Shown: positions 28,487 to 37,063 of the stretch, piece after piece
Layout of the letters: each line of letters begins with the position of its first letter
How positions within the stretch are numbered: position 1 is the first letter of the stretch
NCBI RefSeq assembly: GCF_900129825.1
Contig: NZ_FQWZ01000003.1
Location: 488,353-552,352 of the forward strand
Origin: Hydrocarboniphaga daqingensis
GTDB taxonomy: Bacteria; Pseudomonadota; Gammaproteobacteria; Nevskiales; Nevskiaceae
Reading direction: 5' to 3'
Length of the DNA: 64,000 bases
Made by a program: the position numbers and the translations under genes
Notes under the pieces: model-generated
Seen by the model: only the letters and a program-made list of their open reading frames with translations
Told to the model about the DNA's origin: nothing
Databases searched by the model: none

Positions 28487-29790
28487 GTGTGCCGTCGACA
28501 CGCGCCTTGCGCTGGACCGGCAGCACCGCGCTGCGCTCGCTGCTGTTGTTCGCCAACTTCTTTCTGATTCTGCTGGCGTACTACCTGGTCAAGCCGGCCA
28601 GCCGCTCGCTGTTTCTGCAGCACAGCGACAGCGATTACCTGCCGTACGTGTGGACCGCTAGCGGCTTGCTGCTACTGCTGCTGGTGCCGGGCTACCAACG
28701 ACTGCTGGCCCGCTATGGACGCATGCGCGTCGTGCTCGGCAGCTGCGTCGGGACGGCCGCGCTGCTGCTCGTATTCCGGATGTTGTTTCACCACGCCAAT
28801 GCGGCAGTGGCGATTGGGTTCTACGTGCTGGTCGATATCTTCAGCGTCGTATTGGTCGAGCAGTTCTGGAGCCTGACCAACAGCGTCTACGACAGCCGCG
28901 AGGGCAAACGCTGGTACGGCTTGATCGCCAGCGGCGGGTTGATCGGGGGCGTCGCCGGTGGCCAAGTGTCGAGTGCGCTGGTTCGCTACACCTCGTTGAC
29001 CACCGAAGACCTGATCAGCGTCGCGGCCATGCTCGTATTGCTGATGATGGCGATGACCGGCCGGCTGGCGCGCGCCGGTGTCTACCGCGAACGCGAAGTG
29101 CCCGATGTACCGGTCAAGCTCGACGAGCCGACGTTGGACTTCGGTGTCGTGCTCAAGAGCATCCGCTCCAGCCGCTACGTGGCGCTGATGGCGCTGCTGG
29201 TGCTGGTGTCGCAGATCGTCGAGCCGATCGTCGAGTATCAGTTCCTGCACCACGTCGAAGCCGCCTATACCGACGGCGAAGCCCGCACGGTGTTCCTGTC
29301 GCAGTTCCTGAGCTTGCAGAGCGGCGTTGCGCTCGCGGTAAATCTACTGCTGACGCCGCTGATCCATCGTTACGGCGGCGTGATCACCGGCCTGCTGATG
29401 CAGCCCTTGCTGCTGGGGCTATCATCGTCGTTCTACCTGTTCCACAACTCCTTGCGCGCGGCGACCGTGATGAAGATCAGCGACCGCGGTCTGTCGTATT
29501 CGGTGAACCGCGCGTCCAAAGAACTGCTGTATGTCGGCGCCGATGCACAGACGATCTTCAAGGTGAAAGCCTGGATCGACATGGTCGGCTATCGCGTCTT
29601 CAAGATCGTCGGCAATGTCGCGATCCTGTTGATCGTGCAGTGGACCACCTACCAGCAGAGCCAGGCCGCATTGACGCTGGTCGTGATCGGGCTGTGCTGC
29701 GCTTGGCTCTGGTGCGTGGTGATGCTGCGACGCGTCGGCGGCAGTGCCGGCAAGGCCAACCGCGGAGCGGTCGTCCCGCAGCCGGTCTGA
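28483..29790 (+). CDS. Npt1/Npt2-type nucleotide translocase-like membrane protein
   Basis: This 435-aa protein has about 12 predicted helices. Segments resemble the ATP/ADP translocase (TLC) family: FFLILLAYYLVKPASRSLFL near the N-terminus, EQFWSLTNSVYDSREGKRWYG, GGLIGGVAGG and SDRGLSYSVNRASKELLYVG. In chlamydiae, rickettsiae and plastids this family exchanges ATP for ADP; free-living bacteria have relatives with unknown substrates. An MFS carrier of another substrate is the alternative. The ATG overlaps the serine hydrolase stop, so the three proteins are made together. The gene ends 19 bases from a convergent gene. Confidence 0.72.
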   Translation: MSVPSTRALRWTGSTALRSLLLFANFFLILLAYYLVKPASRSLFLQHSDSDYLPYVWTASGLLLLLLVPGYQRLLARYGRMRVVLGSCVGTAALLLVFRMLFHHANAAVAIGFYVLVDIFSVVLVEQFWSLTNSVYDSREGKRWYGLIASGGLIGGVAGGQVSSALVRYTSLTTEDLISVAAMLVLLMMAMTGRLARAGVYREREVPDVPVKLDEPTLDFGVVLKSIRSSRYVALMALLVLVSQIVEPIVEYQFLHHVEAAYTDGEARTVFLSQFLSLQSGVALAVNLLLTPLIHRYGGVITGLLMQPLLLGLSSSFYLFHNSLRAATVMKISDRGLSYSVNRASKELLYVGADAQTIFKVKAWIDMVGYRVFKIVGNVAILLIVQWTTYQQSQAALTLVVIGLCCAWLWCVVMLRRVGGSAGKANRGAVVPQPV

Positions 29791-29809
29791 TCAGTGCGCA
29801 GCGGCGCCG

Positions 29810-30709
29810 CTATGACGTCGTCGAAGGATCGTGACCGGACGTGGCATTGCGGTTGATTGTTTTCAGTATCGACTCGGCAAGCCGGTCGGATATCCGGCTT
29901 GCCGCATTCATCACGGTCCGCTCGGCCACGGCTTGCGCTTGCTCGATCACCATCGCATGCAGCATTTCGCGACTCTGGTCGATCCGATCGGACTGTGCTT
30001 GCAGACTCAGGTCGAGTTGAACGCGCAGTTCCATCAGCTCGTTTTCCACACTCCGCTCCAGCGCGTTCAAACGCGATTCCAGCGCGCGCAGCTGCTCGGC
30101 GATTGGCCGTTCGTATGCCGCCGCCGGCGGCTGCGCCGGGGCGGATTCTGTGGTGTCGTTGTTGTTGGCTGTGTCGAGCAGCGTGCTGGCAGGCGCCGGC
30201 GTTACCAGGCTGGCGATGCCCGCCCGGATGTCGGCCGCTTGTTCGGCCATTTGCTGGGTCAGTTGTTCGGCGCGGGCGGTGGCGGCGGGTGGTGAGACGA
30301 TGACCGGTGCAGTCCGTGCTCCGCCGAGCAGGCCGTCGATCAGCGCTGCGATGCTGTCGCGGCTCGGCGGTTTGACCATGACCGCCGCCGCGCCCTGTGC
30401 AAACGCCTGCGCGTCGAAGCCGGGCAGGGCGTCGGACAGACTCAGCACCACAGGGACGCTCGCGGCGTTCGGGTGAGATTTGATTTGTCGCAGTCGCTCG
30501 AAGCCGACATCCGCCGGGTCGTGCTCGACGATCAGCATCGCGGCCGGCTGTGCATCGAGCGCGGCCATCAGCGCGGGCAAGTCGGCGACGCTGCTCACCT
30601 GGCAGCCCATGGCCTCCAGAAACTTGCCGAGTGCGAAACGCGCCGATCGCGAATCGTCCATGACGACCACGGGTGTCGAATCCGGCGCAGTTACCGACGG
30701 CTCATTCAT
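29810..30709 (-). CDS. Receiver-domain protein with coiled-coil tail, phospho-acceptor likely lost
   Basis: The 299-aa protein starts with a CheY-like domain: acidic pair Asp18-Asp19 in VVVMDDSRSAR and a conserved Lys in AVMVKPPSRD. The segment where the phosphorylated Asp should be reads LIVEHDPADVG, which does not align an Asp in the normal place (Glu or His instead). A Pro/Ala-rich linker follows, and residues ~210-280 form a probable coiled coil (QLRALESRLNALERSVENEL). No output domain is seen. It may be a scaffold or localisation protein. The ATG at 30709 was chosen over a GTG at 30739. Confidence 0.6.
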   Translation of the reverse strand: MNEPSVTAPDSTPVVVMDDSRSARFALGKFLEAMGCQVSSVADLPALMAALDAQPAAMLIVEHDPADVGFERLRQIKSHPNAASVPVVLSLSDALPGFDAQAFAQGAAAVMVKPPSRDSIAALIDGLLGGARTAPVIVSPPAATARAEQLTQQMAEQAADIRAGIASLVTPAPASTLLDTANNNDTTESAPAQPPAAAYERPIAEQLRALESRLNALERSVENELMELRVQLDLSLQAQSDRIDQSREMLHAMVIEQAQAVAERTVMNAASRISDRLAESILKTINRNATSGHDPSTTS

Positions 30710-30792
30710 CGCGGACTCTGATGCAGGGTGATGGCTCACTGTAACACCGCGCCATGCTGTCGCCCGAGCCGTGCCTTCAGCGACAATACCTG

Positions 30793-31785
30793 ATGCTCCT
30801 GGGACCCTATCCGATTGCGCCAGCGGTGATTTTGGCGCCGATGGCCGGCGTGACCGACCGCCCGTTCCGCAGTTTGTGCCGCCGGCTTGGCGCCGGCCTG
30901 GTCGTGTCCGAGATGACCACGTCCGATCCGACGCTGTTCCACACCGACAAGTCGCGGCTGCGGCGCGACCACGGTGGCGAGAGCGAGCCGATCAGCGTGC
31001 AGATCGCCGGCTACGACCCGCAGATGATGGCCGACGCGGCGCGCTTCAACGTCGATCACGGCGCCCAGATCATCGACATCAACATGGGCTGCCCGGCCAA
31101 GAAGGTCTGCAAGGTCGACGCCGGCTCGGCGCTGATGCGCGACGAGCCGCGCGTGGCGGCGATCGTCGAGGCGGTGGTGCGTGCCGTCGACGTGCCGGTC
31201 ACGCTGAAGATCCGCACCGGCTGGGCACGCGCGCATCGCAATGGCGTGCGTATCGCGCGGATCGCCGAAGACGCTGGCATCGCGGCGCTGACGGTCCACG
31301 GGCGCACGCGCGAGGACCGCTACGAAGGTGCCGCCGAGTACGACACGCTGGCGGCGATCCGTGAGGCGATCCGGATTCCGTTGATCGCCAATGGCGATAT
31401 CGACAGCCCCCAGAAAGCCAAAGCCGTGCTGGCGCATACCGGCGCCGATGCGGTGATGATCGGCCGCGCAGCGCTGGGCCGTCCGTGGATCTTCCGCGAG
31501 GTCGCGCATTACCTGGCGACCGGGCAGCTGCTCGCGCCGCCGCCGCGACACGAGGTGCGGCATTGGTTGCTGGAGCACCTGGACGCGCTGTACGCGTTCT
31601 ACGGCGAGCGGCGCGGCGTGCGCATGGCGCGCAAGCATATCCAGTGGTACTGCGAGGCCGAACAACAGTTCGACGCCGCCGAGCGCGCTGCGTTCTGGGC
31701 CTCGATCAATCGCGTCGACGACATCGACGAGCAGCGTGATCGCGTCGACGCGTTCTTCAGTCCGTCGCTGAGCGCTGCGGCTTGA
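30793..31785 (+). CDS. dusB: tRNA-dihydrouridine synthase (DusB type)
   Basis: This 330-aa FMN TIM-barrel enzyme reduces uridines in the tRNA D-loop with NADPH. Diagnostic features are LAPMAGVTDRPFR, the catalytic Cys in DINMGCPAKKVCK, LKIRTGWARAHRN, TVHGRTREDRYEG, IANGDIDSPQKAK and MIGRAALGRPWIF. The KVCK and GRPWIF features favour DusB over DusA or DusC. The ATG at 30793 gives the usual N-terminus (LLGPYPIAPAVILAPMAG); an ATG at 30754 would add 13 residues. fis, the common neighbour of dusB, is absent here. Confidence 0.92.
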   Translation: MLLGPYPIAPAVILAPMAGVTDRPFRSLCRRLGAGLVVSEMTTSDPTLFHTDKSRLRRDHGGESEPISVQIAGYDPQMMADAARFNVDHGAQIIDINMGCPAKKVCKVDAGSALMRDEPRVAAIVEAVVRAVDVPVTLKIRTGWARAHRNGVRIARIAEDAGIAALTVHGRTREDRYEGAAEYDTLAAIREAIRIPLIANGDIDSPQKAKAVLAHTGADAVMIGRAALGRPWIFREVAHYLATGQLLAPPPRHEVRHWLLEHLDALYAFYGERRGVRMARKHIQWYCEAEQQFDAAERAAFWASINRVDDIDEQRDRVDAFFSPSLSAAA

Positions 31786-31791
31786 GTCGCT

Positions 31792-32682
31792 TCACGCGGC
31801 GCGAGATCGGATTTCGAGCAGATCCAGAAACGCGCGCATCGGCGGGCTGATCCAGCCGGTCTTGAGTTGCACGCGGTACAGCGGACGCTGCATCCGCAAG
31901 CCCTTGACCGGCACCACTGCCAACAGGCCGGCATCAACTTCGGTGCGGATCGCCAGCGCCGACAGAATGCCCAGGCCGATGCCGGTCGCCACGGTTTGCT
32001 TGATCGCCTCGGTGCTGGCCAGCGTCATCGCCGGCCACACTTGTAGGCTGCGCGCCGCCAGTGCCTGCTCGGTGATCTCGCGCGTTCCCGATCCGACTTC
32101 ATGCATCAGCAACGGGTACTGCACCAGCGCCGCTGGTAGCAGCGGCGCCGACGCGCGCGCTGGATGATCGGCAGCTGCGATCACGACCAACTCGTCTTTC
32201 GCGAACACGCGGTAGTCGAGGAAGTCGCTGCCGACCGTGCCCTCGGCAAAGCCGATGTCGATCTCGCCGGCCAGCAGCTTGCTTTCGATCACCTTGGTCG
32301 CGTCGACCATCAGCGACAGTTCCACGTCCGGATGGAGCCGGCGGAACGCCGCCAGCAGCGGTGGCAGCAGATAGGCGCCGATCGTGCGGCTGGCGCCGAT
32401 CGCAATTCGCCCGCGCGCCAGACGCTTGAGGTCGCCGAGCGCCGCCTCGGCCTCGGCTTCGATCGCAAACAGCCGGTTGGCGTAGACCAGCAGCAGCTTG
32501 CCGGCCTCGGTGGCGCGCACGCCGCGCGGCAGCCGATCGAACAGTTGCAAGCCCAGCGTCCGTTCGAACTCCGACAATTGCCGCGATACGGCCGACTGGG
32601 TCAGGTGCAGGCGCTGCGCGCCGCCACTGACGCTGCCAGACGCGGCCACGGCTTGGAAGATCGCCAGATGGTTGAGATTCAT
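31792..32682 (-). CDS. LysR-family transcriptional regulator
   Basis: The protein (296 aa) has an N-terminal winged helix ([38 protein letters not shown]) and a periplasmic-binding-protein-like effector domain ([36 protein letters not shown]). The effector domain resembles the CbbR/CysB-type group. It is divergent from cysC with 128 bases between starts, so control of the cysC-sat operon is likely from the classic LysR layout, but the ligand is unknown. The ATG at 32682 starts the HTH domain directly. Confidence 0.88.
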   Translation of the reverse strand: MNLNHLAIFQAVAASGSVSGGAQRLHLTQSAVSRQLSEFERTLGLQLFDRLPRGVRATEAGKLLLVYANRLFAIEAEAEAALGDLKRLARGRIAIGASRTIGAYLLPPLLAAFRRLHPDVELSLMVDATKVIESKLLAGEIDIGFAEGTVGSDFLDYRVFAKDELVVIAAADHPARASAPLLPAALVQYPLLMHEVGSGTREITEQALAARSLQVWPAMTLASTEAIKQTVATGIGLGILSALAIRTEVDAGLLAVVPVKGLRMQRPLYRVQLKTGWISPPMRAFLDLLEIRSRAA

Positions 32683-32810
32683 CGCCCCGGCCCGGTATGC
32701 ATAAAAAGAAACGATGGCATGATGATATTGAATTTTATTCATGCTGCCACACGGCCTACAATCGCCGCGCGGCGCTCGCCGTTATCCCTGCCACACCGAT
32801 CGAGATTCTC
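32683..32810. promoter_or_regulatory. Divergent control region between the LysR gene and cysC
   Basis: The 128-base gap is unusually AT-rich for this window. It holds ATAAAA (32701-32706) facing TTTTAT about 30 bases on, and a -10-like TACAAT at 32757-32762, about 49 bases before the cysC ATG, with a weak TTATTC 16 bases upstream of it. A LysR operator is expected here. Confidence 0.5.
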
Positions 32811-33428
32811 ATGACCGAACAGAAAGCCACCAACGTGCATTGGCACGACGGTGAAGTGACCCGTGAACAGCGCAACCAGTTGCTGGGCCAGAAGGGCGCC
32901 ACGATCTGGTTCACCGGCCTCAGCGGCTCGGGCAAGAGCACCGTCGCGGTCGCGCTGGAAAAGGTCCTGCAGCAGCAGGGTCGTCTCGCCTATCGCCTCG
33001 ACGGCGACAACGTGCGCCTGGGCATCAACAAGAATCTGGGTTTTTCGGCCGAGGACCGCGCCGAGAACATTCGCCGCATAGGCGAGATCGCCAAGTTGTT
33101 CGTCGACGCTGGCGTGATCGTGCTGTCGAGCTTCGTTAGCCCCTATCGCGCTGATCGTGACGTGGTGCGTGCGCTGCACGCCGCTGGCGGCATGGACTTC
33201 ATCGAGGTCTATGTCGACGTGCCGCTCGAAGAAGCCGAGAAGCGCGATCCGAAGGGCCTGTACAAGAAGGCACGCGCCGGCGAGATCAAGAACTTCACCG
33301 GCATCAGCGATCCCTACGAGGCGCCTGAGGCGCCCGAACTGGTGCTGCCGAGCCACCAGATGAGCCTCGAACAGGAAGTCGAGGCGCTGCTCGCGCTGCT
33401 CAAGGCACGCGGCATCCTGCCGGCTTGA
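32811..33428 (+). CDS. cysC: Adenylyl-sulfate kinase
   Basis: CysC (205 aa) phosphorylates APS to PAPS in sulfate activation. The P-loop GLSGSGKS spans residues 36-43. [28 protein letters not shown] and the lid/APS segment [24 protein letters not shown] (ends AEKRDPKG and NFTGI) are typical. The N-terminus ([13 protein letters not shown]) matches CysC well, so the ATG at 32811 is secure. It is followed by sat after 37 bases. Confidence 0.96.
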   Translation: MTEQKATNVHWHDGEVTREQRNQLLGQKGATIWFTGLSGSGKSTVAVALEKVLQQQGRLAYRLDGDNVRLGINKNLGFSAEDRAENIRRIGEIAKLFVDAGVIVLSSFVSPYRADRDVVRALHAAGGMDFIEVYVDVPLEEAEKRDPKGLYKKARAGEIKNFTGISDPYEAPEAPELVLPSHQMSLEQEVEALLALLKARGILPA

Positions 33429-33465
33429 CGCCGCGCGCTGTCCACCCAAACAAAACGAGAACACC

Positions 33466-34659
33466 ATGATCAAGCCCCACGGTTCCGATACGCTCAACCC
33501 GCTCTACGTTGCCGATGCCGCCGCGCGCGCCGCGCTGCTCAAGGAAGCCGAAACGCTGCCGAGCCTGCTGCTGAATTCCGCTGCCGCCGCCAACGCGGTG
33601 ATGCTCGGCGCCGGCTACTTCAATCCGCTGACCGGCTACATGACGCTGGCCGATGCGTTGCAGGTCACCGACACGCTGCACACGACGGCCGGTCTGTTCT
33701 GGCCGGTGCCGATCCTCAACGTGACCCGCCAGGCCGGCATCAAGCCGGGTCGGCTCGCGTTGCGCGATCCGAACGTCGAAGGCCATCCGGTGCTGGCCGT
33801 GATGGACGTGCAGGGCGTCGAGCCGGTCAGCAGCGAGCAGCTGGTGGCGATGGCGCAGAAGATTTTCGGCACGGTCGACCCCAAGCACCCTGGCGTCGCC
33901 ACGTTCACGACGCTCGGCGACACCGTGCTGTCGGGCCCGATCCAAGTGCTGAACTACAGCTACTTCCAGAGCGAGTTTCCGGAAACCTTCCGCACGGCCG
34001 TCGAGATCCGCAATGAGATCGCGCAGCGCGGCTGGAACAAGGTCGTTGCCTTCCAGACCCGCAATCCGATGCACCGCGCGCACGAAGAGCTGTGCCGCAT
34101 GGCCAAGGAGCGCCTCAACGCCGACGGCATCGTGATCCACATGCTGCTGGGCAAGCTCAAGGACGGCGACATTCCCGCCGACGTGCGCGACGCCTGCATC
34201 CGCACGATGGTCGACCACTACTTCGAGCCGAACACCGTGATGATCACCGGCTACGGCTTCGACATGCTGTATGCCGGCCCGCGTGAAGCGGTACTGCACG
34301 CGGTGTTCCGCCAGAACATGGGCACCGATTACCTGATCGTCGGCCGCGACCACGCGGGCGTTGGCGATTACTACGGTCCGTTCGATGCGCAGACGATCTT
34401 TGATACGCAGGTGCCGGCCGGTGCCTTGCAGATCGAAATCTTCCGCGCCGACAACACGGCGTTCAGCAAGAAGCTCGGCCGCGTCGTGATGATGCGCGAA
34501 GCGCCGGACCATGTTCCGGACGACTTCATCGCGCTGTCGGGCACCAAGGTTCGCCAGATGCTGGGCGCCGGCATTGCGCCGCCGCCGGAATTCTCGCGCC
34601 CCGAAGTGGCCAAGGTGCTGATGGAGTACTACCAGATCGTCGACTCCAAGAAGGCCTGA
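33466..34659 (+). CDS. sat: ATP sulfurylase, Sat type
   Basis: This 397-aa enzyme makes APS from ATP and sulfate. It is the monofunctional Sat/Met3 form, not the CysDN heterodimer. Active-site motifs are FQTRNPMHRAHEEL and GRDHAGVGDYYGPFDAQ, with LSGTKVRQMLGAG near the C-terminus. A PUA-like N-terminal domain is present. Together with cysC it supplies PAPS for assimilation. It ends 4 bases before the DHH gene. Confidence 0.95.
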   Translation: MIKPHGSDTLNPLYVADAAARAALLKEAETLPSLLLNSAAAANAVMLGAGYFNPLTGYMTLADALQVTDTLHTTAGLFWPVPILNVTRQAGIKPGRLALRDPNVEGHPVLAVMDVQGVEPVSSEQLVAMAQKIFGTVDPKHPGVATFTTLGDTVLSGPIQVLNYSYFQSEFPETFRTAVEIRNEIAQRGWNKVVAFQTRNPMHRAHEELCRMAKERLNADGIVIHMLLGKLKDGDIPADVRDACIRTMVDHYFEPNTVMITGYGFDMLYAGPREAVLHAVFRQNMGTDYLIVGRDHAGVGDYYGPFDAQTIFDTQVPAGALQIEIFRADNTAFSKKLGRVVMMREAPDHVPDDFIALSGTKVRQMLGAGIAPPPEFSRPEVAKVLMEYYQIVDSKKA

Positions 34660-34663
34660 GTCG

Positions 34664-35632
34664 ATGAGCCGCATCGATGTCTTCAACGGCGACGCGGACG
34701 GGATCTGTGCGCTGACGCAGCTGCATCTGGCTCAGCCGCGCAGCGCCGGTGACCGGCTGGTCACCGGCGTCAAGCGCGATATCGATTTGCTCGATCAGGT
34801 GCAGGCGCAAGCCGGTGACCAGATCACGGTGCTCGACGTGTCGCTCGACAAGAATCGCGAACCGCTGCGCCGCGTGCTGGCGGCTGGCGCCGAGGTGTTC
34901 TATGTCGATCACCACTTTGCGGGTGAGATCCCGCAAGACGCACGCTTGACGACGATCATCAACGAGGCGCCGGATGTCTGCACCAGCTTGCTGGTCAACG
35001 GCCACTTGAAGAACCGCTACCTGGCATGGGCGGTCGTCGGTGCGTTTGGCGACAACCTCAAGGCCAGTGCCGAGTTGATGGCGCGCCAGCTCAACGTCGA
35101 CGACGCCACGCTGCGTCAGCTTGAAGACCTCGGTACGTATCTGAACTACAACGGCTACGGCGAGCGCATCGACGATCTGCACTTCGCGCCGGATCAGTTG
35201 TTCCGGCTGGTCAGTGCTCATGCAACGCCGCAGGCGTTTATCGCCGAGGCCCGCGAGCATTTCGACAAGCTGGCCGACGGCTACAACACCGACATGGCCA
35301 AGGCGGCGTCAACGCCGCCGATGGCCGGCTCGACGGACCGTGCGGCCTTGTTCGTGCTGCCCGACGAGGCGTGGGCGCGGCGCGTCAGCGGTGTCTACAG
35401 CAACGACTTGACCAATCTGCATCCGGATCGCGCCCATGCGGTGCTGACCGAGAAGCGCAGCGGGTCGTATCTGGTCAGCGTGCGCGCGCCGTTGACGCGC
35501 AAGAAAGGTGCGGACGAACTCTGCCGCAAGTTCGCCACCGGCGGCGGTCGCGCCGCGGCCGCGGGTATCAACGATCTGCAAGCCGACCAGCTCGGCGAAT
35601 TCATCCGCCAGTTCACCCAGCAGTACGCATGA
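34664..35632 (+). CDS. DHH/DHHA1 family phosphoesterase
   Basis: This 322-aa protein has an N-terminal Asp motif (FNGDADGICAL), the DHH box FYVDHHFAG, and a DHHA1 domain with KFATGGGRAAAAG. Members include NrnA-type oligoribonucleases and pAp phosphatases and exopolyphosphatases. It lies 4 bases after sat, in the cysC-sat operon. PAPS reduction releases pAp, which must be hydrolysed, so a pAp phosphatase role is a reasonable inference. The sequence alone cannot separate this from nanoRNase activity. Confidence 0.8.
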   Translation: MSRIDVFNGDADGICALTQLHLAQPRSAGDRLVTGVKRDIDLLDQVQAQAGDQITVLDVSLDKNREPLRRVLAAGAEVFYVDHHFAGEIPQDARLTTIINEAPDVCTSLLVNGHLKNRYLAWAVVGAFGDNLKASAELMARQLNVDDATLRQLEDLGTYLNYNGYGERIDDLHFAPDQLFRLVSAHATPQAFIAEAREHFDKLADGYNTDMAKAASTPPMAGSTDRAALFVLPDEAWARRVSGVYSNDLTNLHPDRAHAVLTEKRSGSYLVSVRAPLTRKKGADELCRKFATGGGRAAAAGINDLQADQLGEFIRQFTQQYA

Positions 35633-35639
35633 CCGTGAT

Positions 35640-35666
35640 TGGCCGCCGGTGCAATGCCGGCGGCCA
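35640..35666 (+). terminator. Hairpin after the DHH gene
   Basis: TGGCCGCCGG and CCGGCGGCCA form a perfect 10-bp stem seven bases after the stop codon. No T-run follows, so it may be an mRNA 3' end stabiliser or part of a Rho-independent site used inefficiently. Confidence 0.5.
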
Positions 35667-35700
35667 TCGCATGGCGAGACCGATCGACGGGCAATAAAAA

Positions 35701-35727
35701 AGGCGCATCGGTCAGCCCGACGCGCCT
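35701..35727 (-). terminator. Terminator of the histone-like gene
   Basis: On the minus strand AGGCGCGTCGG, GCTGA, CCGATGCGCCT form an 11-bp stem with one G-T pair, followed by TTTTTATTG. It lies 21 bases after the histone-like gene stop codon. Confidence 0.85.
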
Positions 35728-35747
35728 CAAGATGTAGCGGGAAACTT

Positions 35748-36023
35748 TTAGGCTTTCTTCTTCGCGACTTTCTTTGCGACCTTCTTTGCGACTTTCTTGG
35801 CAGCCTTCTTCGGGGCCTTTACGGCCTTGGCTGCCTTCTTTGCAACCTTCTTGGCGACCTTCTTGACGACCTTGGCGGTCTTCTTGGTGGTCTTCTTGGC
35901 GGTGGCCTTCTTCGCAGTTTTCTTCGCAGTCTTTTTCGCTGGGGCTTTCTTCGCCGGAGCTTTCTTCGCCGCGGCCTTCTTGGCCGGGGCCTTCTTCGCC
36001 GCAGCCTTCTTCGAAACAGCCAT
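35748..36023 (-). CDS. Histone H1-like Lys/Ala-rich DNA-binding protein
   Basis: The 91-aa protein consists almost entirely of Lys and Ala with some Val, Pro and Thr, in repeats such as KKAPAKK, KKTAKK and KKVAKKVAKK. It has no acidic residues, so it is strongly basic. It resembles the C-terminal domain of eukaryotic H1 and bacterial H1-like proteins (HctB, AlgP/AlgR3, Bordetella BpH1). These bind DNA non-specifically and can affect nucleoid structure. GGAGG (36028-36032 on +, CCTCC) precedes the ATG. The upstream 150 bases are AT-rich, and the gene has its own terminator. Confidence 0.85.
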   Translation of the reverse strand: MAVSKKAAAKKAPAKKAAAKKAPAKKAPAKKTAKKTAKKATAKKTTKKTAKVVKKVAKKVAKKAAKAVKAPKKAAKKVAKKVAKKVAKKKA

Positions 36024-36170
36024 GACATCCTCCTTGCAAAGACATCGAGGCCAGCCGATTGCGACAACCGCAACCGTTACTGGCCACGTCCTATCGTGTC
36101 ATTAGCAATATCAAAACACAAGATGTAGTAGCCGACAAAAAGTCAATACAGAAACCATCGAACTTCGTTG

Positions 36171-36899
36171 TCACGCACGCGGCGGCATCGCGAGACGCTC
36201 GGCGATCACGCGCAGCACCTCGCGATTGAACATCAAGCCCATGTGCGAGCCGCGTACTTCCACGCTCTCGGTCAGAGCGGATTTCTGCTCGACCGAGCAG
36301 GGCCAGGCGACGATGCCGTCGCTGCGTGTGTAGATCGCCGTGCACGGCACTGGTGGTGGCGCGCGCCGTTTCAGGAAGCCGTCGAGGTCGGTCTTGACCG
36401 GCTTTCCGCGGTTGGCGAGCTTGAACAACGTGACCATGTTGTTGGCTTCGGGATGCCCGTTGAACGGACTCCCTAATGTGATCACGCGACGTACCAGCGC
36501 GCTCTGATGGCGCGCCATTTCGCGGACGAACACGCCGCCCAGACTCCAGCCGATCAAGCTGACCCGCTCGTCGTAGCGTTCGTGGAGTTGCTCGAGGCGC
36601 TGCGACAACGCGACCTTGACGCGCGAGCGCATGCCCAGGTTGCGGCCACAGTCCCAGCCGTGAACCGCATAGCCGAGTTGTTCGAGCGCCGAGCGCATTG
36701 CCGCCGTTGCCGTATCGCTGGCGCCGAAACCTGGCACGACCATCACCGGGTGGCCGTCACCCTTGGGTAGTCCCTGCAGTTGCGGACCTCGCAGTACGAA
36801 GTCGGCAGCCTCGAGCAGAGCGCGTGATTCGAGGGCCAGAAGTCGCAGCGGTGGAGCGTCGATGCGCGGCAGTTGCGGGTCGCTGGCGCTCATGTGCAT
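36171..36899 (-). CDS. Alpha/beta hydrolase (lipase-like)
   Basis: The 242-aa protein has VMVVPGFGASD (oxyanion region), the nucleophile motif SLIGWSLGGVFVREMA, a following LGSPFNG, and a late Asp (YTRSDGIVAWP) and His (VEVRGSHMGLMFN). This arrangement is seen in cytoplasmic lipase/esterase-like hydrolases of the triacylglycerol-lipase group. No signal peptide is visible. The start is ATG 36899 or 36893. It is divergent from the ilv leader region. Confidence 0.75.
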   Translation of the reverse strand: MHMSASDPQLPRIDAPPLRLLALESRALLEAADFVLRGPQLQGLPKGDGHPVMVVPGFGASDTATAAMRSALEQLGYAVHGWDCGRNLGMRSRVKVALSQRLEQLHERYDERVSLIGWSLGGVFVREMARHQSALVRRVITLGSPFNGHPEANNMVTLFKLANRGKPVKTDLDGFLKRRAPPPVPCTAIYTRSDGIVAWPCSVEQKSALTESVEVRGSHMGLMFNREVLRVIAERLAMPPRA

Positions 36900-36945
36900 C
36901 TCAGTGGGGGTCGATGCGTCGAGTGTAGAGCCGCCGTGCCTCGAC

Positions 36946-36975
36946 TTGTAGACGCCGCTGCGGTTTGGCTATGCT
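36946..36975 (+). promoter_or_regulatory. Candidate promoter of the ilv leader
   Basis: TTGTAG (36946-36951) and TATGCT (36970-36975) are 18 bases apart, giving a start near 36982 and a leader of about 245 bases before the acetolactate synthase gene. The match is moderate. Confidence 0.4.
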
Positions 36976-37009
36976 GCGCGCCCCCGTCGCGGGACTCGGA
37001 GATGGTTGG

Positions 37010-37063
37010 ATGCCGAGCCGCGTTGCCATTACCACCATCACCATCAAGCCCATCACTTCATGA
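37010..37063 (+). CDS. ilv leader peptide 1 (Ile/Thr-rich)
   Basis: The 17-codon frame encodes MPSRVAITTITIKPITS, with four Ile and four Thr. GGAG at 36998-37001 lies eight bases before the ATG. The composition is like the E. coli thr/ilv leaders. Its TGA overlaps the start codon of the second leader in ATGA, so the two may be coupled. Confidence 0.6.
   Translation: MPSRVAITTITIKPITS

Noticed and set aside
32701-32750. ATAAAA...TTTTAT as the LysR operator
   Set aside because: The spacing is too long for a single T-N11-A motif, and the symmetry is mostly due to AT-richness.
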